Assembly: GCF_024586455.1 (NCBI RefSeq)
Contig: NC_065919.1
Coordinates: 38,106,839-38,170,838 of the forward strand
Reading direction: 5' to 3'
Length of the DNA: 64,000 nucleotides
DNA from: Bactrocera neohumeralis
Taxonomy: Eukaryota; Arthropoda; Insecta; Diptera; Tephritidae
In this document: positions 1 to 11,251 of the stretch, piece by piece
Layout of the letters: the number at the start of each line of letters is the position of its first letter
How positions within the stretch are numbered: the first letter of the stretch is position 1
Made by a program: the position numbers and the translations under genes
The notes under the pieces: model-generated
The model's input: only the letters and a program-made list of their open reading frames with translations
Database searches by the model: none
Told to the model about the DNA's origin: nothing

Positions 1-229
1 TGCCTTTTAATTCGCTGAACTATGTCAACTTTAACTTTACAGTGTTGAAATCGAGATGATCACTGACGAAGTAAAAGTAAAAAAATGGCGAAATTGAAGT
101 GTAACTCTCCAAGCCCCCAGATACAGAATATGTTGCCCCCAAGCTACAATACCCTTCACAAATCCAAAGATTCTTTACAAGGACTTCATTCCAATCGGTT
201 AGTATGAATGCAAAATTGCCTTATCCAAG

Positions 230-500
230 AACCCATATCAAGTTTTGTGAAATTTTCCGCTAAATGGAAAACCACTTGTTTCCGATAATTTAGTTTTTAT
301 GGTAGCTATATGTTATAGTTATCCGATATCGGCGGTTGGAACAAATAAGCAGCTTCTTGGAGAGAAAAGAAAGTATGCAAAATTTCAGATCGATATCTCA
401 GAAACTGAAGAACTCGAAGATATACACACAGACAGACGGACGTTGGTAAGTCGGCTCAGCTCGTCACGCTGATCTTATAATATTATATGCACATATATAA
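230..500 (-). repeat. Family A interspersed repeat, partial reverse copy
   Basis: This stretch matches, in reverse orientation, the internal part of the full family A copy at 61028-61686. Shared landmarks are a CCGATATCGGC motif, the AGCAGCTTCTTG motif, a GATATCTCAGAAACTGA motif and a CAGACAGACGGAC run that corresponds to the GTCCGTCTGTCTG module. The terminal hairpins of the family are absent, so the copy is truncated. The DNA at 1-229 looks like further degraded repeat but I could not align it firmly. Confidence 0.6.
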
Positions 501-1617
501 TACATAAATATAGATAATTTTGTGAGATATATCATTGAAATTCACTCAATCTTCTCTTGATGTGCCCTTGTGCCAAAAAGTCTTAGCATCGGATCAAAAG
601 TTCCCCTAGCCCTCATATAAGAATATGCTTTATAATAGTTCGGTGTAAGATTTTCATCAGAACCCTACTGACATACTGAAAGTTTATGGGAATTATATGT
701 ATAGGAATATACATATGTACATATAAGAGTTTTGTCTACAAATATTTAACCCAAATTGTTATCGTATCTCTAATATAATGATTTGCGCGAATTTCACTAA
801 CTATCAAAATAAAAATTACAAAATATTTGGTTTTCACCAAATAAAGTGTTATAACTGAGGATAAATATATTTAAACGCTGGTTTCGACGTGGAATAATAT
901 GTATATCCTTTTCTCTATTAACTAATTTATGAGCGCATAAAAGCAATGACAACAAAATGGTCCCAAAGCTTTAGATAGTTGGGATATTGTGCAACTTTTC
1001 GTTCGATTGCGCAGCTTTCGTACATCGTGTGGCTGGCTGACGAACCTACTAGAATGCGTCTTCAAATTAATTGCGATAATCAAATGGCATTATCAGCTGG
1101 TTGATTTGTATTGCCACGCCATGTTTTTTGCGGTCTAAACTCAAATGACATTGTCAGAAGATGAACAAGGGCGCGAAAATGAATTTAAATAATTTCTACA
1201 AAATGCGCGATGCTTTGCAAATACATATATACGAGTGCATGCATTCCACCCGCCTTCATGTGAGTTCATGCACTTTTTTCTTCGTGTATATATTATATAC
1301 ATATATATATGTTTATGTGTGTATGTAAATACATAGCGTTCGTATCGTACATATTGTATAAATAATATTATGCAATTTTAAGTTCAAAGTCTGCGGAAAT
1401 TCAATTCTCAAATAATTTCAGCAGAATTATAATTATATTGTACAAATGTATTGTTGTCAGAAAAAATTAAATTGAGATATTTCGTATGGCAAAAATATAC
1501 AAAGTTTCCGGGAGTTCGTTTAAAAATAAGAAAATTACGAATATAAATTGTTCAGAGAAAAATAAGCATATTTTATTCATGATTTCTTTGAATGAGTTTA
1601 AATATTTTACAATATTT
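501..1617. other. No recognised feature
   Basis: AT-rich DNA with TA-rich simple tracts near 1280-1320. No open frame with protein-like composition was recognised on either strand. It is probably intron or 5' flank of the cv-c gene. Confidence 0.5.
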
Positions 1618-1620
1618 TTA

Positions 1621-2679
1621 TACTCTTGCAACGACCTGCTACAGAGCATAATAGTTTTGTTCACATAAGGGTTGTACGTATAACCTAAAACTAATCGAGA
1701 TAGATATAGGGTCATATATATAAATGATCAGGATGACGAGAAAATTTGAAATCCGGTTGACTGTCTGTCTGTCCGTTCGCTCGTCCGGCCAGCCTTGCAA
1801 GCTGTAACTTGAGTAAATATTGAGATATCTCGATGAAAATTGGTATATGGGTTCCTTAGTACAAAAAAAATTCAAGCTCGCAGAGTGGCGTAATCGGTCC
1901 ACGCCCACAAATCGTCATTAACCGAAAAAAATATAACGTGATTAAATTTTGCACGAATAATTTAGTGTATGCCACCTTATGACCAAAAATTATTCAAATC
2001 CAGTAAAAACTGTTCAAGCCCCTAGGTACCGAATATTTGGACCCCAGCGCCTATAATTGACTTTTGGACGAAAATATGGGCCAATGTTTAAGATATATAA
2101 TTGAAATTCAGGGATAATCCTTCCCTTATAATGGTATGTCTGTATGTCAAAAATGGGTTGAATCGGATCAATACTTCTCTTAGCCCCCATATACCTAATA
2201 TTACGATAATCGAACTTCCGGGTGACTTTGTACCGCATACATCAGCCAATATGTGAGTTATCTCAGTGAAAATGAGTTAGCGTGTTTTACTCATAACAGT
2301 GTATCTTAGTGTCTAAAATAGATAAATGTGAGCGAAAGCTTGACTTACCCCCATATAACTAATATCAGGATTTTCAAACATCCGGCTGACTTTACTATAT
2401 ATGATTATTTTTTTAGTAAGTGACATGTTAGTAGCATGTCGATACTACACCAACTTCCATGTACTACATACAATGGTTTTCGTCTTTCTAACAAACCTTA
2501 TGTGTCTGTCAGTATAGGAATTATATAATTATGTATAGTTTAAGAATATGTAAAATTGCTTGGATTTCCATCCTCAGGTTGACGTTTTACACCATAAAGT
2601 ATTTTCCTGGCTTTGATTCTTGCATGTTGCAAGAGTATAAAATGTTCGATGACACCCGAACTTAGCACTTCCTTACTTT
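1621..2679 (+). repeat. Family B interspersed repeat, near full-length copy
   Basis: The copy starts with TACTCTTGCAAC followed by a TGCTACAGAG motif and TTTTGTTCACATAAGGGTTG. It carries the shared module AATGATCAGGATGACGAG and then GTCTGTCTGTCCG. It ends with TTGCAAGAGTATAAAATGTT, a short hairpin, and CACTTCCTTACTT. The same layout recurs at 25.6, 34.8, 40.8, 46.8, 51.2 and 57.4 kb. The length near 1.06 kb makes it one of the longest uninterrupted copies here. No coding capacity is evident. The layout resembles Drosophila DINE-1/INE-1 repeats, but family assignment is inference. Confidence 0.75.
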
Positions 2680-5600
2680 TTTATTTTTAGTTTAAGTAAC
2701 AACGCTTATAAGCTCATACTGCAAAAATGTGGGGATTACTATAAAAAATCATTGAACATGTGAGAGTCATTCCATTTTAAATCAATGTTAAAACTGTTTT
2801 GCGCCATAACAATCACATCCTCGACATCCAATCAGTTGCGAGCTTTGCGCACCGGCAGTTTTTCACGTGATATGTTCAATATATACATATGTATATAATG
2901 CTCTAGAAATGCAGCTAACAGGAAACAAGTGGCCCACCCTTCTTCCGGCGACTCAGTTTTCAGTGTCTACACATTGCAATATTAATTAAAAGATTTCCTT
3001 ATATAACAGGCAGAGAGTTTGTCTTCTTCATTTGCGAAGGCAGCCAACAAATGCAGTACTAACTAAATGACCCACCTGCTCATATGCAATATGCCACACA
3101 TCCTCAAGTGTAACAATAAGAGCGAACACAAAGCAAACGGCGTACTGTTGCTGTCGATAGCAGAAATTCCATTACTGCAATACAAGCCAGCAACTCGACG
3201 ACACGCGCTTCCAACACCCTTCCTGCTGCCTCACTTAAAAATCAATGCGATTATAAAACACTTTAATCCGCAGAAACTCAATTAAACATAACACAGCATT
3301 TACTGTAAAGCTAAATGACCAAACTAATGACATTTACATAGTGACCTGATGGAATTTTGTGGGATGTTTCTGAAAATAATTAGGCGCAGGTAAATCAATT
3401 AAAGTATTTATCTCCCAAAGTTCGTAATAAAATCACTTTATGCCCTCATTACTTTCGCAACATAATATGCTATACGGGGTATTCGAGAATGAGAGCAGCA
3501 GTGCGTAAAGTATACGCCATGGTGTGTCACTATCGTAGGTGTATAGTATGTAGGCAGCTCATAGATACATGCAGTTGCTTTTCACGCTGAACTACATTTT
3601 CAATTAGTGTTCATCCTTTACGAGAGCGTCCACCCACCAACAGGTGGACGATCGACCTTGGATGCTCAGTGTAAAGGCACATCGTTTGTGGGCGGTGTGA
3701 TTGGTTAGTAGTCCTCTATATTAATACACGTTGTAAATGCTTTTATCACGACACCTGAACGAAAAAGTTCAACAATTTTTAATGTCCTATTACAAAGAGT
3801 TCAGGGAACTTTAAATTTTGTGTTGTAATTATATAAACTAATTTGGTAAAAAAGCTTCAGAGTATGAATCAAAAAGTTATTTGAAGGAAATCGATAAAAT
3901 AAGTTTGTTTCAAAATTGAAATAGTAATTTAATTTTTAAAATACCACTTCAATATTATAAAATGATTGTTCTACTAAGTTAATATTATTATTATTTGAGT
4001 ACAAAACATCGCATTTCAAATGCGTTGCATAATCACCGCGCTTGTGCAAAGGGCAGATTGTTGTGAATTCATTCCTTGCTTTGGTGATCTTGCGCTGTAA
4101 TATTTATAAGCGAGATTTCCCTCTCCAAGCTTAGGCTTGGTTCCGTTATAATTATACGCACAACTCGGTTTCAATGCAATTATTTAGCTTTTAATTCGCT
4201 TTACAAAGTTAAAAGTTTAGCACACAACAACAAAAAATTCATCTTAGAAACGCTTGTACTTAGAGTTAGTAAGGCGTTAAATTAAACACACACACATAAA
4301 CATATATGTACATCAACCTAACGACCTAGACTCTTAGAGTTTCTACTTCTTGCGGAATTGTAAGGGGAATTAGCTGGAGCTGGCATCACCACTGTTATTA
4401 TTGCTTTTATTTGCGGAAAGGTGAACATAAAGTATAGAGATGTATATACATATATACAGACAAGTGAATGAGCAATTACGAGCGGTTACATACACCCTTA
4501 TATAAAAATCGCCTATAAATACTCGTCTTTAACTGTACCCACTTTTTCCAATAATAAACTCTTAGCGACAGGTGCAAGTGTATTTATTTGCCGTTGTTGT
4601 GCCAACAGCCCATGCACCCACTTTATCCACTAATTAAAAATAAAATTCCAATAAGTCACACGTTGACTTGAAGCACGCTCAACGTGGCAAGCTGAGTTAT
4701 AAAAGTGTGTGTAGATAATTCTGGAATGAGAGTGTCAGAAGACAGCACAGAACTGAGTGGTGACGTTGATGTGGAAAATAATAACACACGCTAAATACAT
4801 ATACAAGTATGTACATTAGGGTGTCCGTGGAAATTTCAGTTTTTGTCCTACAAAAATTATCCAAAGTAGAAAAATCAAGTCTAAATCATGTTTCTGTTCC
4901 AAGATAGTAGATATAAAATAGCAAAATATTAAGCATTATGCACAATGAATACAAAATTTTTTCATAATTCTTCAAATTGAATTGAAAATCAAAAAAAAAA
5001 CACATCGAAACCTCCCATTCAGATATATATTGTGTCCCCTGGGCTACATATGGCGCATACTATTCCTCCCATCGTAGCTGAGGCATGCTTTAGAGACATA
5101 CAGACATACATATCTACATACAGTAAAAAATATTCATTTAGTTCGGTAAGTTCACTGATAAACTACTGAAGGTGTTTAATTAAAAATGTCTGTTGCCTTC
5201 GAATGTCATTGAAAAGTTTCTATTTAGGTATATACATATTTGAGTTAACAATCAGCTGTGGTTAGGAAATGAAAATAATATTCGCAGAACTGTTCAGGAA
5301 AACCTAACTTTGGTGCAACAATGAACAAGTGTCTGTCAATGTCAAATCGTCCACACACGCATACAATATCACAATGAATGCCAACAAGTAAAGTTAGTCG
5401 TATATTATACACAAATATATGTATATACACATCTGCTGGTGAAATGAAGCAGCAATGCAAATTAAATCCTACAAAAGATCTGTAATGAGACTGGTCATTC
5501 AATGTCCTACTTGCATCACTACTCCCAAATCACTACTTCTTGGTGTAATTTAGGTCAATGATATTCAAAATAATATTTTATTGTTCAATGATAGTTGTAT

Positions 5601-8321
5601 TGGGCAGTAACATATTAAAACATGGTTTCTCAAAAATTATTTTCATTTACTCATTTGAATACGTATACAAATGCGGCAAACGGATTTAAATACTTTCACT
5701 TTAAATCAAATGCATCACCTTTGTAGCTTGCCCTAACTTGACAATCGATTCCGCCGCGTGCAGTGTTTACGCTGGTTAACTGAACTGATGTAGCGACATG
5801 GTATATATAGTATGTATGGTTTATATGCAGACGCACATTTGACGGACAACTCGATACATAATTCTGTCCTAATGGCACTGTATATTAATTTCTCCATGTA
5901 GTTAAGATAAATGTGATGACTTCCAGAAACACTGTTTGAAATTTTAGAGCGTTTATGTTCCATCAAAAATTCGACAATTTAATTTTTAGCTTAAGGTTTT
6001 ACTGTCATCTTGCTTTAAACATCACTTTTTTAATTTTTGTATTTATATATATATATCGCTGGGAGTTCTTTACATTTATAAAAAAATAAAGCTTTACGCT
6101 TACGGGTCCGACGAAATATTATAAATCTGTTTATAAAAATATTTTAAAGGCAGTAGGCGTTTTCGAAAACTCTCTAACTAGACCGAAATTACAGAAAATT
6201 GCATAAAATCTTGTATCAGAAAACAAGCAAGTATATTTCTCTTAATATTTTATCCATAAAAATATCATGGAACAAAAAGTATGAGTATGGGAATATCGTA
6301 TTAACTTTCATACACATTTTAAACATCGTATAATAATATTTTATCTTCCCCTTTCGTTTCCAATTTACTCAAACCCTACCACTTTAAGTATTTTCTTTTT
6401 AACTGACCTCGTTAGTATGCAAGTTACAACTAAAAGGCAAAATGCCTGCTATCACAACCATAAATGTTCCAAACATTCCCATTAGCACACCAAATAAATA
6501 AAATGAATCAGCCACTTGTTGCTATTTGCACGTTTACACACTACACACACACACCAACTGGTCTCTGCGACTGCTTCTTGCAGTTATACACTGCTATAGG
6601 TATAGGTATTCCCACACAGCGAAAGAATGCGTCAATATGAAAAATATTGACTAACGGTAAACAAAATGGATAGGTATATTTACCCATATCAATATTATTG
6701 AACATTGAACACATGAAAGGAGTGTCCTGAAAAAGCAACACAAGCCACTTCTGATGCATGCACAAATACAAAGCCATGTGCTCAAGCTTGTAGAAAGGAC
6801 GAATAATCGATTTATTTCACACAAAGAAAGCGACAACAGCAACAAGTGCCGGTAGGCAGTATGGAATAGACAGTGGGTGTGCACTTGTATAGACACACTT
6901 AAATGAGGTAAAGTGGCATCAAGCGTACACACGCTTGAAAACTTAAAAGGCTAACTAATACGAGGAAGAATGTACTTCCACTACTACAAAAGCCATAGCC
7001 ATTGAACAAAGCAAATCTGTTCAACATCTACCTTGTGCAGTTGGTTGACGGCACACAGTTCAGAGGGAAGAGGAAAACAGAAGCGTACATTGCCGCTAAA
7101 AATAGATTTCGAACACAAAGTGTCTAAGTCTCTATCTCTAAACTCAAAAACCCGCTGTAATGGCGTTTATGAGGGAGCCAATCTGCTGTTATGCCCATAT
7201 ACATATAAACATACACATCTATATTTCAAAGCATAAGTATTTTAGATTACAACCATTCACAATGAAATTTCTATGTGTGGAGTACATGTGACTAAAAACA
7301 CAGAAAAGCATAGGCCAAAGTGTAATAAAGAAGGAAGGATATACATGGTTAGCATTTGTGGGTTGTATGGCGAGTAGAGATTCAACCATATATGCCGAGT
7401 TAATCAGCTGAAAAATTCAATAATTCTGATAGCGTGCCAACCGACCGACGGCCGGAAGTTAGACTGTGAGTGGACAAATATATAACGCCTATCTCTACAT
7501 ATTAAAATAGCCTGGGAGTACAAGGATACATAATACATAAATGCCCTGTTAAAAATAGCTGTCAATAAACTGGTTTAGTTTTCGAAGTACGACTGTCATT
7601 GCTGATGTATTTCACACTTGAAAGAATTAAATTATTATTTATGACTTACAGCTTTTTTAAAACTAGAAAGTTTAAACTATCCAGAAATGATGAAATCTTT
7701 TTTTGCTGAATAATCAGTCCATCAGTTCCACCACATTTTGAAATAAATAATTTTTTATACTTTTCCATTTCCTGTAGCTTGATGTTCTGTAAAAGAGATA
7801 TACAGAATGCTTTTAAGGAGCAGCAATGCAAATTGAGTAAATTTTGTCAGACCGATACCTGGGGTTTTACTCAGTACCTAATGCAAAAAGACATATGTAT
7901 TGGAATGCATTGAAATTATATAAGCGATGTAGGATAAAAATTGAGTTGGACTTCAATAAGTTTGCTGTATTTCAGTTAAAGCATAAAAACTTACTGGAGT
8001 TGGTAATATGACAACGTGTCACGGTGCCTTAAGGCAGAAAATATTTCAAGTCACATTTCGTTAATTTTTGAAAAAGTTTACACTGTTTTCAGTTGTTTTT
8101 ACTAATATTTATAGGTTAGATTACGGCCACAGAGCAATTCAATGTACTTTTGTGGATAAAACCATGGATATTTTTACAACCTTTTTCATAATTTTTCTAT
8201 TTTTCATGAATGCTATTCATATATTTATTAGGGTGTGTCATTCTGAGGCAATTTTTTTTCAACTGAAAAACAGGCTAAAAACTTTCGAAAATGTAAAAAA
8301 GAAAGTCACTCAAAAGATGAG
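2680..8321. other. No recognised gene; intronic or upstream DNA
   Basis: I recognise no conserved protein here. Open frames such as those near 3067-3285 and 7033-7236 have no domain I know, and they fall in AT-rich sequence rich in TATATGTA-type simple tracts. A motif ATTAGGGTGTCCGTGG near 4817 and ATTAGGGTGTGTCATTC near 8229 look like ends of the same unnamed repeat, but the copies could not be delimited. Confidence 0.45.
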
Positions 8322-8343
8322 CTCTTAATATTAATATTAAGAG
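8322..8343. repeat. 22-bp perfect palindrome
   Basis: CTCTTAATAT-TA-ATATTAAGAG reads identically on both strands. It sits about 90 bp left of the large foldback and is independent of its arms. No function is apparent. Confidence 0.75.
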
Positions 8344-8430
8344 GTGCCTGTTTCAAATTTTCTATTTTCCATATAAATTACATGGAAAAAAAAAATCATT
8401 TTTTTGTGGTGGTTATTGTGCGGAGGTTAT

Positions 8431-8663
8431 TATATGTGCACGCGATGGCTGCCAGTAGGGATGGTAGACTCGATAATCGACTCGATAATCGAGTTTTCTC
8501 GTAAAATAATCGATTTTTTGGAATCGATCTTCAGTAGTCGAAGTCGATTAAGAATCGATTCTTGACGTTCGAAAAATCGATTGTTTTACGAGAAAACTCG
8601 ATTCTCGAGTAGAATCGGAATCGAGCTTACCATCCCTCCTGGCAGCCATCGCGTGCACATATA
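8431..8663. mobile_element. Foldback / hAT-like MITE with about 90-bp inverted arms
   Basis: The left arm starts TATATGTGCACGCGATGG and the right arm ends CCATCGCGTGCACATATA. The two arms pair for roughly 90 bp with few mismatches around a central spacer of about 50 bp. About 25 bp in from each end sit AGGGATGGTA and TACCATCCCT, termini like those of the hAT relic at 25.2 kb. The interior is packed with TCGAT/ATCGA repeats, as in hAT subterminal regions. Because even the DNA outside AGGGATGG is inverted rather than directly repeated, a simple MITE with an 8-bp duplication does not explain the whole structure. There is no coding capacity, and a transcript would form a long hairpin. Confidence 0.8.
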
Positions 8664-9300
8664 ATAAATAAATAAAGTATATATGTAATTATATATGTAA
8701 ATGATCAGTATGTTGAGCTGAGTCGATTTAGAAATGTCCGTCTGTCTGTCCGTCCGTCTGCCCGTCTTTCTGTCTGTATGTATATATACGAACTAGTCCC
8801 TCAGTTTTTAAGATATCGTTTTGAAATTTTGCAAACGTCATTTTCTCTTCAAAAAGCTGCTCATTTGTCGGAACTAACATATAGCTGCCATTCAAACTGA
8901 AAGATCGGAATCAAGTTCTTGTATGGGAAACTTCCTCATTTGGCGATACATCTTCACGAAATATGGTATGAGTTATTGTCCATAGAAATAATGTAATATC
9001 GGAAGAAATTGTTCAGATTGGCTCACTATAGCATATAGCTGTCATAAAAACCGAACAATCGGAATCAAGGGCTTGTGTGGAAAACTTTGGCATTTGACGT
9101 GGTATCTTCACGAAATTTGACTTGGATTACTGCTTAAGATAATAACATATGTAATCTCCAAAAAAATTCTTCAGATCAGATTATTATAGCATATGGCTTC
9201 CATACAAACTGAACACATAGTTACTAAAAGAAATGAACCTCTAAAGGACTTATTAACTTCGGTGCTGCCGAAGTTAACATTTTTTTTTTGTTTTTATTGC
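8664..9300 (+). repeat. Family A interspersed repeat, 5'-truncated copy
   Basis: It abuts the right arm of the foldback. It runs from AATGATCAGTATGTTGAG through GTCCGTCTGTCTGTCC, CAGTTTTTAAGATATCG and repeated CATATAGCTGCCAT-type modules. It ends in the hairpin CTTCGG-TGCT-GCCGAAG followed by TTAAC and a T run. The CCCTGAACAGGG end seen at 61030 is missing. The foldback may have replaced or displaced that end. Confidence 0.75.
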
Positions 9301-10125
9301 AAATAACAATTTTTCTATAATATTCACTAAAATATTTACATCTTTGTATCATTAGAAAAATGGTTCGATGGTTTGGCGTAATGTGCCCCATGAGTAGAAT
9401 ATGAACGAATTTGATTACTACTTTTTATTTCTTTTTATGTCCGCTTTCCCTTTAATTTCTACTTCAATGCATCCTTTTTGCGCTGTCATAAATATTTACA
9501 AACTAAAAGGCTCTAGTCATATTCTGTCACAAATATAGCCATTACATATACATATATCTTCCATACAGTTGAAATAAGTGGTCGTGTGCTTGAATGGGAG
9601 GCTTAATGTGACCAGTAACTTTAGAAAATTATTCCTCTACCACCCACCTGCCTTCGGTAGGGGGTATTTGTGCTTGTTAATGTATACATCCTTTGTTGGA
9701 GAAATTTTCAAGGAATAAACGATGGCTGCTAAAAGTTTGCCGGAAATTGACTAACTGTAAAAATCATTGCTGAGACTTTTTTCTGAATACTTCGAATTCA
9801 ATATTTTGCTTTTATATATTCACAAACACAATTCACTCAATACACTCATTGAGGATTTGTGAGAACGAAAATTTTGCGTTGTTGGCTTGGAACATTTTAC
9901 TTCATATTTTCATTCGCTTAAGAGGACTGCAATTCTCAACAGACTTGTGAACTTCCTAACAAATCCACCTTAAATGCAAACCAACTGGTAAATTACAGTC
10001 GTCGTATTTAAATAGGACCACAAAAAAATGTATTAGGATTTTTAATTTGACTGCAAATGATATACAAATATTTCTGTCGGCAGTTTTTATGAAAATTTGA
10101 TACTTTTTTGCATTCAATTTGAAGG
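9301..10125. other. No recognised feature
   Basis: AT-rich single-copy-looking DNA without recognisable coding or repeat structure. It presumably lies in intron or 5' flank of cv-c. Confidence 0.4.
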
Positions 10126-10645
10126 CTTAGATTGGCAATTCTATTCTATCCATTTCGAGGTTCTCTACTTTTTCAATTGACCGGCTCAAAAGGAGAAAAT
10201 ATCTGTACAACGAAGAGTTCTCTCAATAAATCCATTGATTGATGCGATGTGTAGGAAGTTGCATCATCTTATTGACACCAAATGTCACTGAAATCAGGAG
10301 CTTCAATTTCAAACCTCAAATAGTCGGTTATAATGGAGCGATAACGGTAGCCATTGACGGTTACGTTCTTAACGGCATCATTTTTTGAAGAAATGTGGAG
10401 CGATAATTCCACCGGCGCACAAACCACACAAACCGTTGTTTTTTCTAGATGAAATGGCAGCTCTTGAATCTCTTCAGTTTGCCCTTCGTCCCAAGTGCGG
10501 CAATTTTGCTTGTTTACATACCCATTGAGCCAGTAATAGGCCTCGTCGCTGAACAAAGATAAAAGATGGCTTGACACGACTCACGCGTGATCTGTCAAAA
10601 AAAAAGGCTATTGAAAAATGTACCTCTTCTTGGATCACCCGTTAT
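10126..10645 (-). mobile_element. Tc1/mariner-superfamily transposase relic, copy 1
   Basis: On the minus strand, 10577-10269 reads as the middle of a DDE transposase found widely in insects, with blocks such as LFSDEAYYWLNGYVNKQNCR, ELPFHLEKTTV and NVTVNGYRYRSIITDYL. The N-terminal helix-turn-helix and the C-terminal catalytic part are missing, and the upstream end reaches a CACGACTCACGCGTGAT motif. The same protein, at longer extent, lies at 59375-60415. It is a decayed fossil that probably inserted within a cv-c intron. The superfamily is well supported; the exact family is not. Confidence 0.75.
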
Positions 10646-11179
10646 TATATTATTGATTACATATTCAGCTCATGGCTCTTTTGTTTTTAATCTCGATCTC
10701 TTCGCTATATTCAAAGCGCCAAGCATTAAAAAGTAGGAAATCGCGCAAACCTTACCAGATTTTTAAACAGCTTCACATCACAATAACATACGACTCTAAT
10801 ATGCCTGCACATCTAATTAAGCCAGCTGCTCACACAATATCCCGAAAAAAATCAAAAATAATTAAATTTATATCCACAAATTGGTCCACTAAAGGTGGAT
10901 GCGCTAGCACTGCAGAATTTCAGCCGAAATTTCATGGGGATATTTTTTGCAGGCATCTGTGCACAGCAGTGCAATTGAGTTAAATATTAAGTTGATTATG
11001 CGGAGCACATAAAAAAGCGTGGGCAATCGCAAACTGTGCGCTGAGGATTGAGGGGCTAACTGAATGGCTTTTAAAACGGATTTAAACTCTTTATATTGCG
11101 CGAATGCAGTTTACGCTTTTACTTGAATATATATGTATGTACGTGCATTCCGGTTACTAATGATTTTTTTCCCTTGCAG
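10646..11179. other. Intron sequence upstream of the first visible cv-c exon
   Basis: The last bases are a pyrimidine-rich tract TTTTTTCCCTTGCAG, a good 3' splice site. The open frame at 10672-10983 has no recognisable domain and is probably fortuitous. Confidence 0.6.
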
Positions 11180-11251
11180 AGATCGAGGCCGTTGAAGCGT
11201 GTAAATGGCTGCGTGCTGCCGGCTTCCCGCAATATGCCCAAATGTATGAAG
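11180..11251 (+). CDS. cv-c: cv-c exon: first half of SAM domain
   Basis: A 72-nt exon bounded by CCCTTGCAG and GGTGAGTG. It starts with two bases of a split codon and ends with one base of the next. It encodes IEAVEACKWLRAAGFPQYAQ and MYE, the most conserved helix of DLC-type SAM domains. The exon is too short to be found by open-frame length and was located by its protein content. The upstream exon must end with a single-base overhang. Confidence 0.93.

Noticed and set aside
3067..3285. Open frame of 72 codons
   Set aside because: No recognisable domain, no splice or conservation evidence, and composition similar to surrounding intron.
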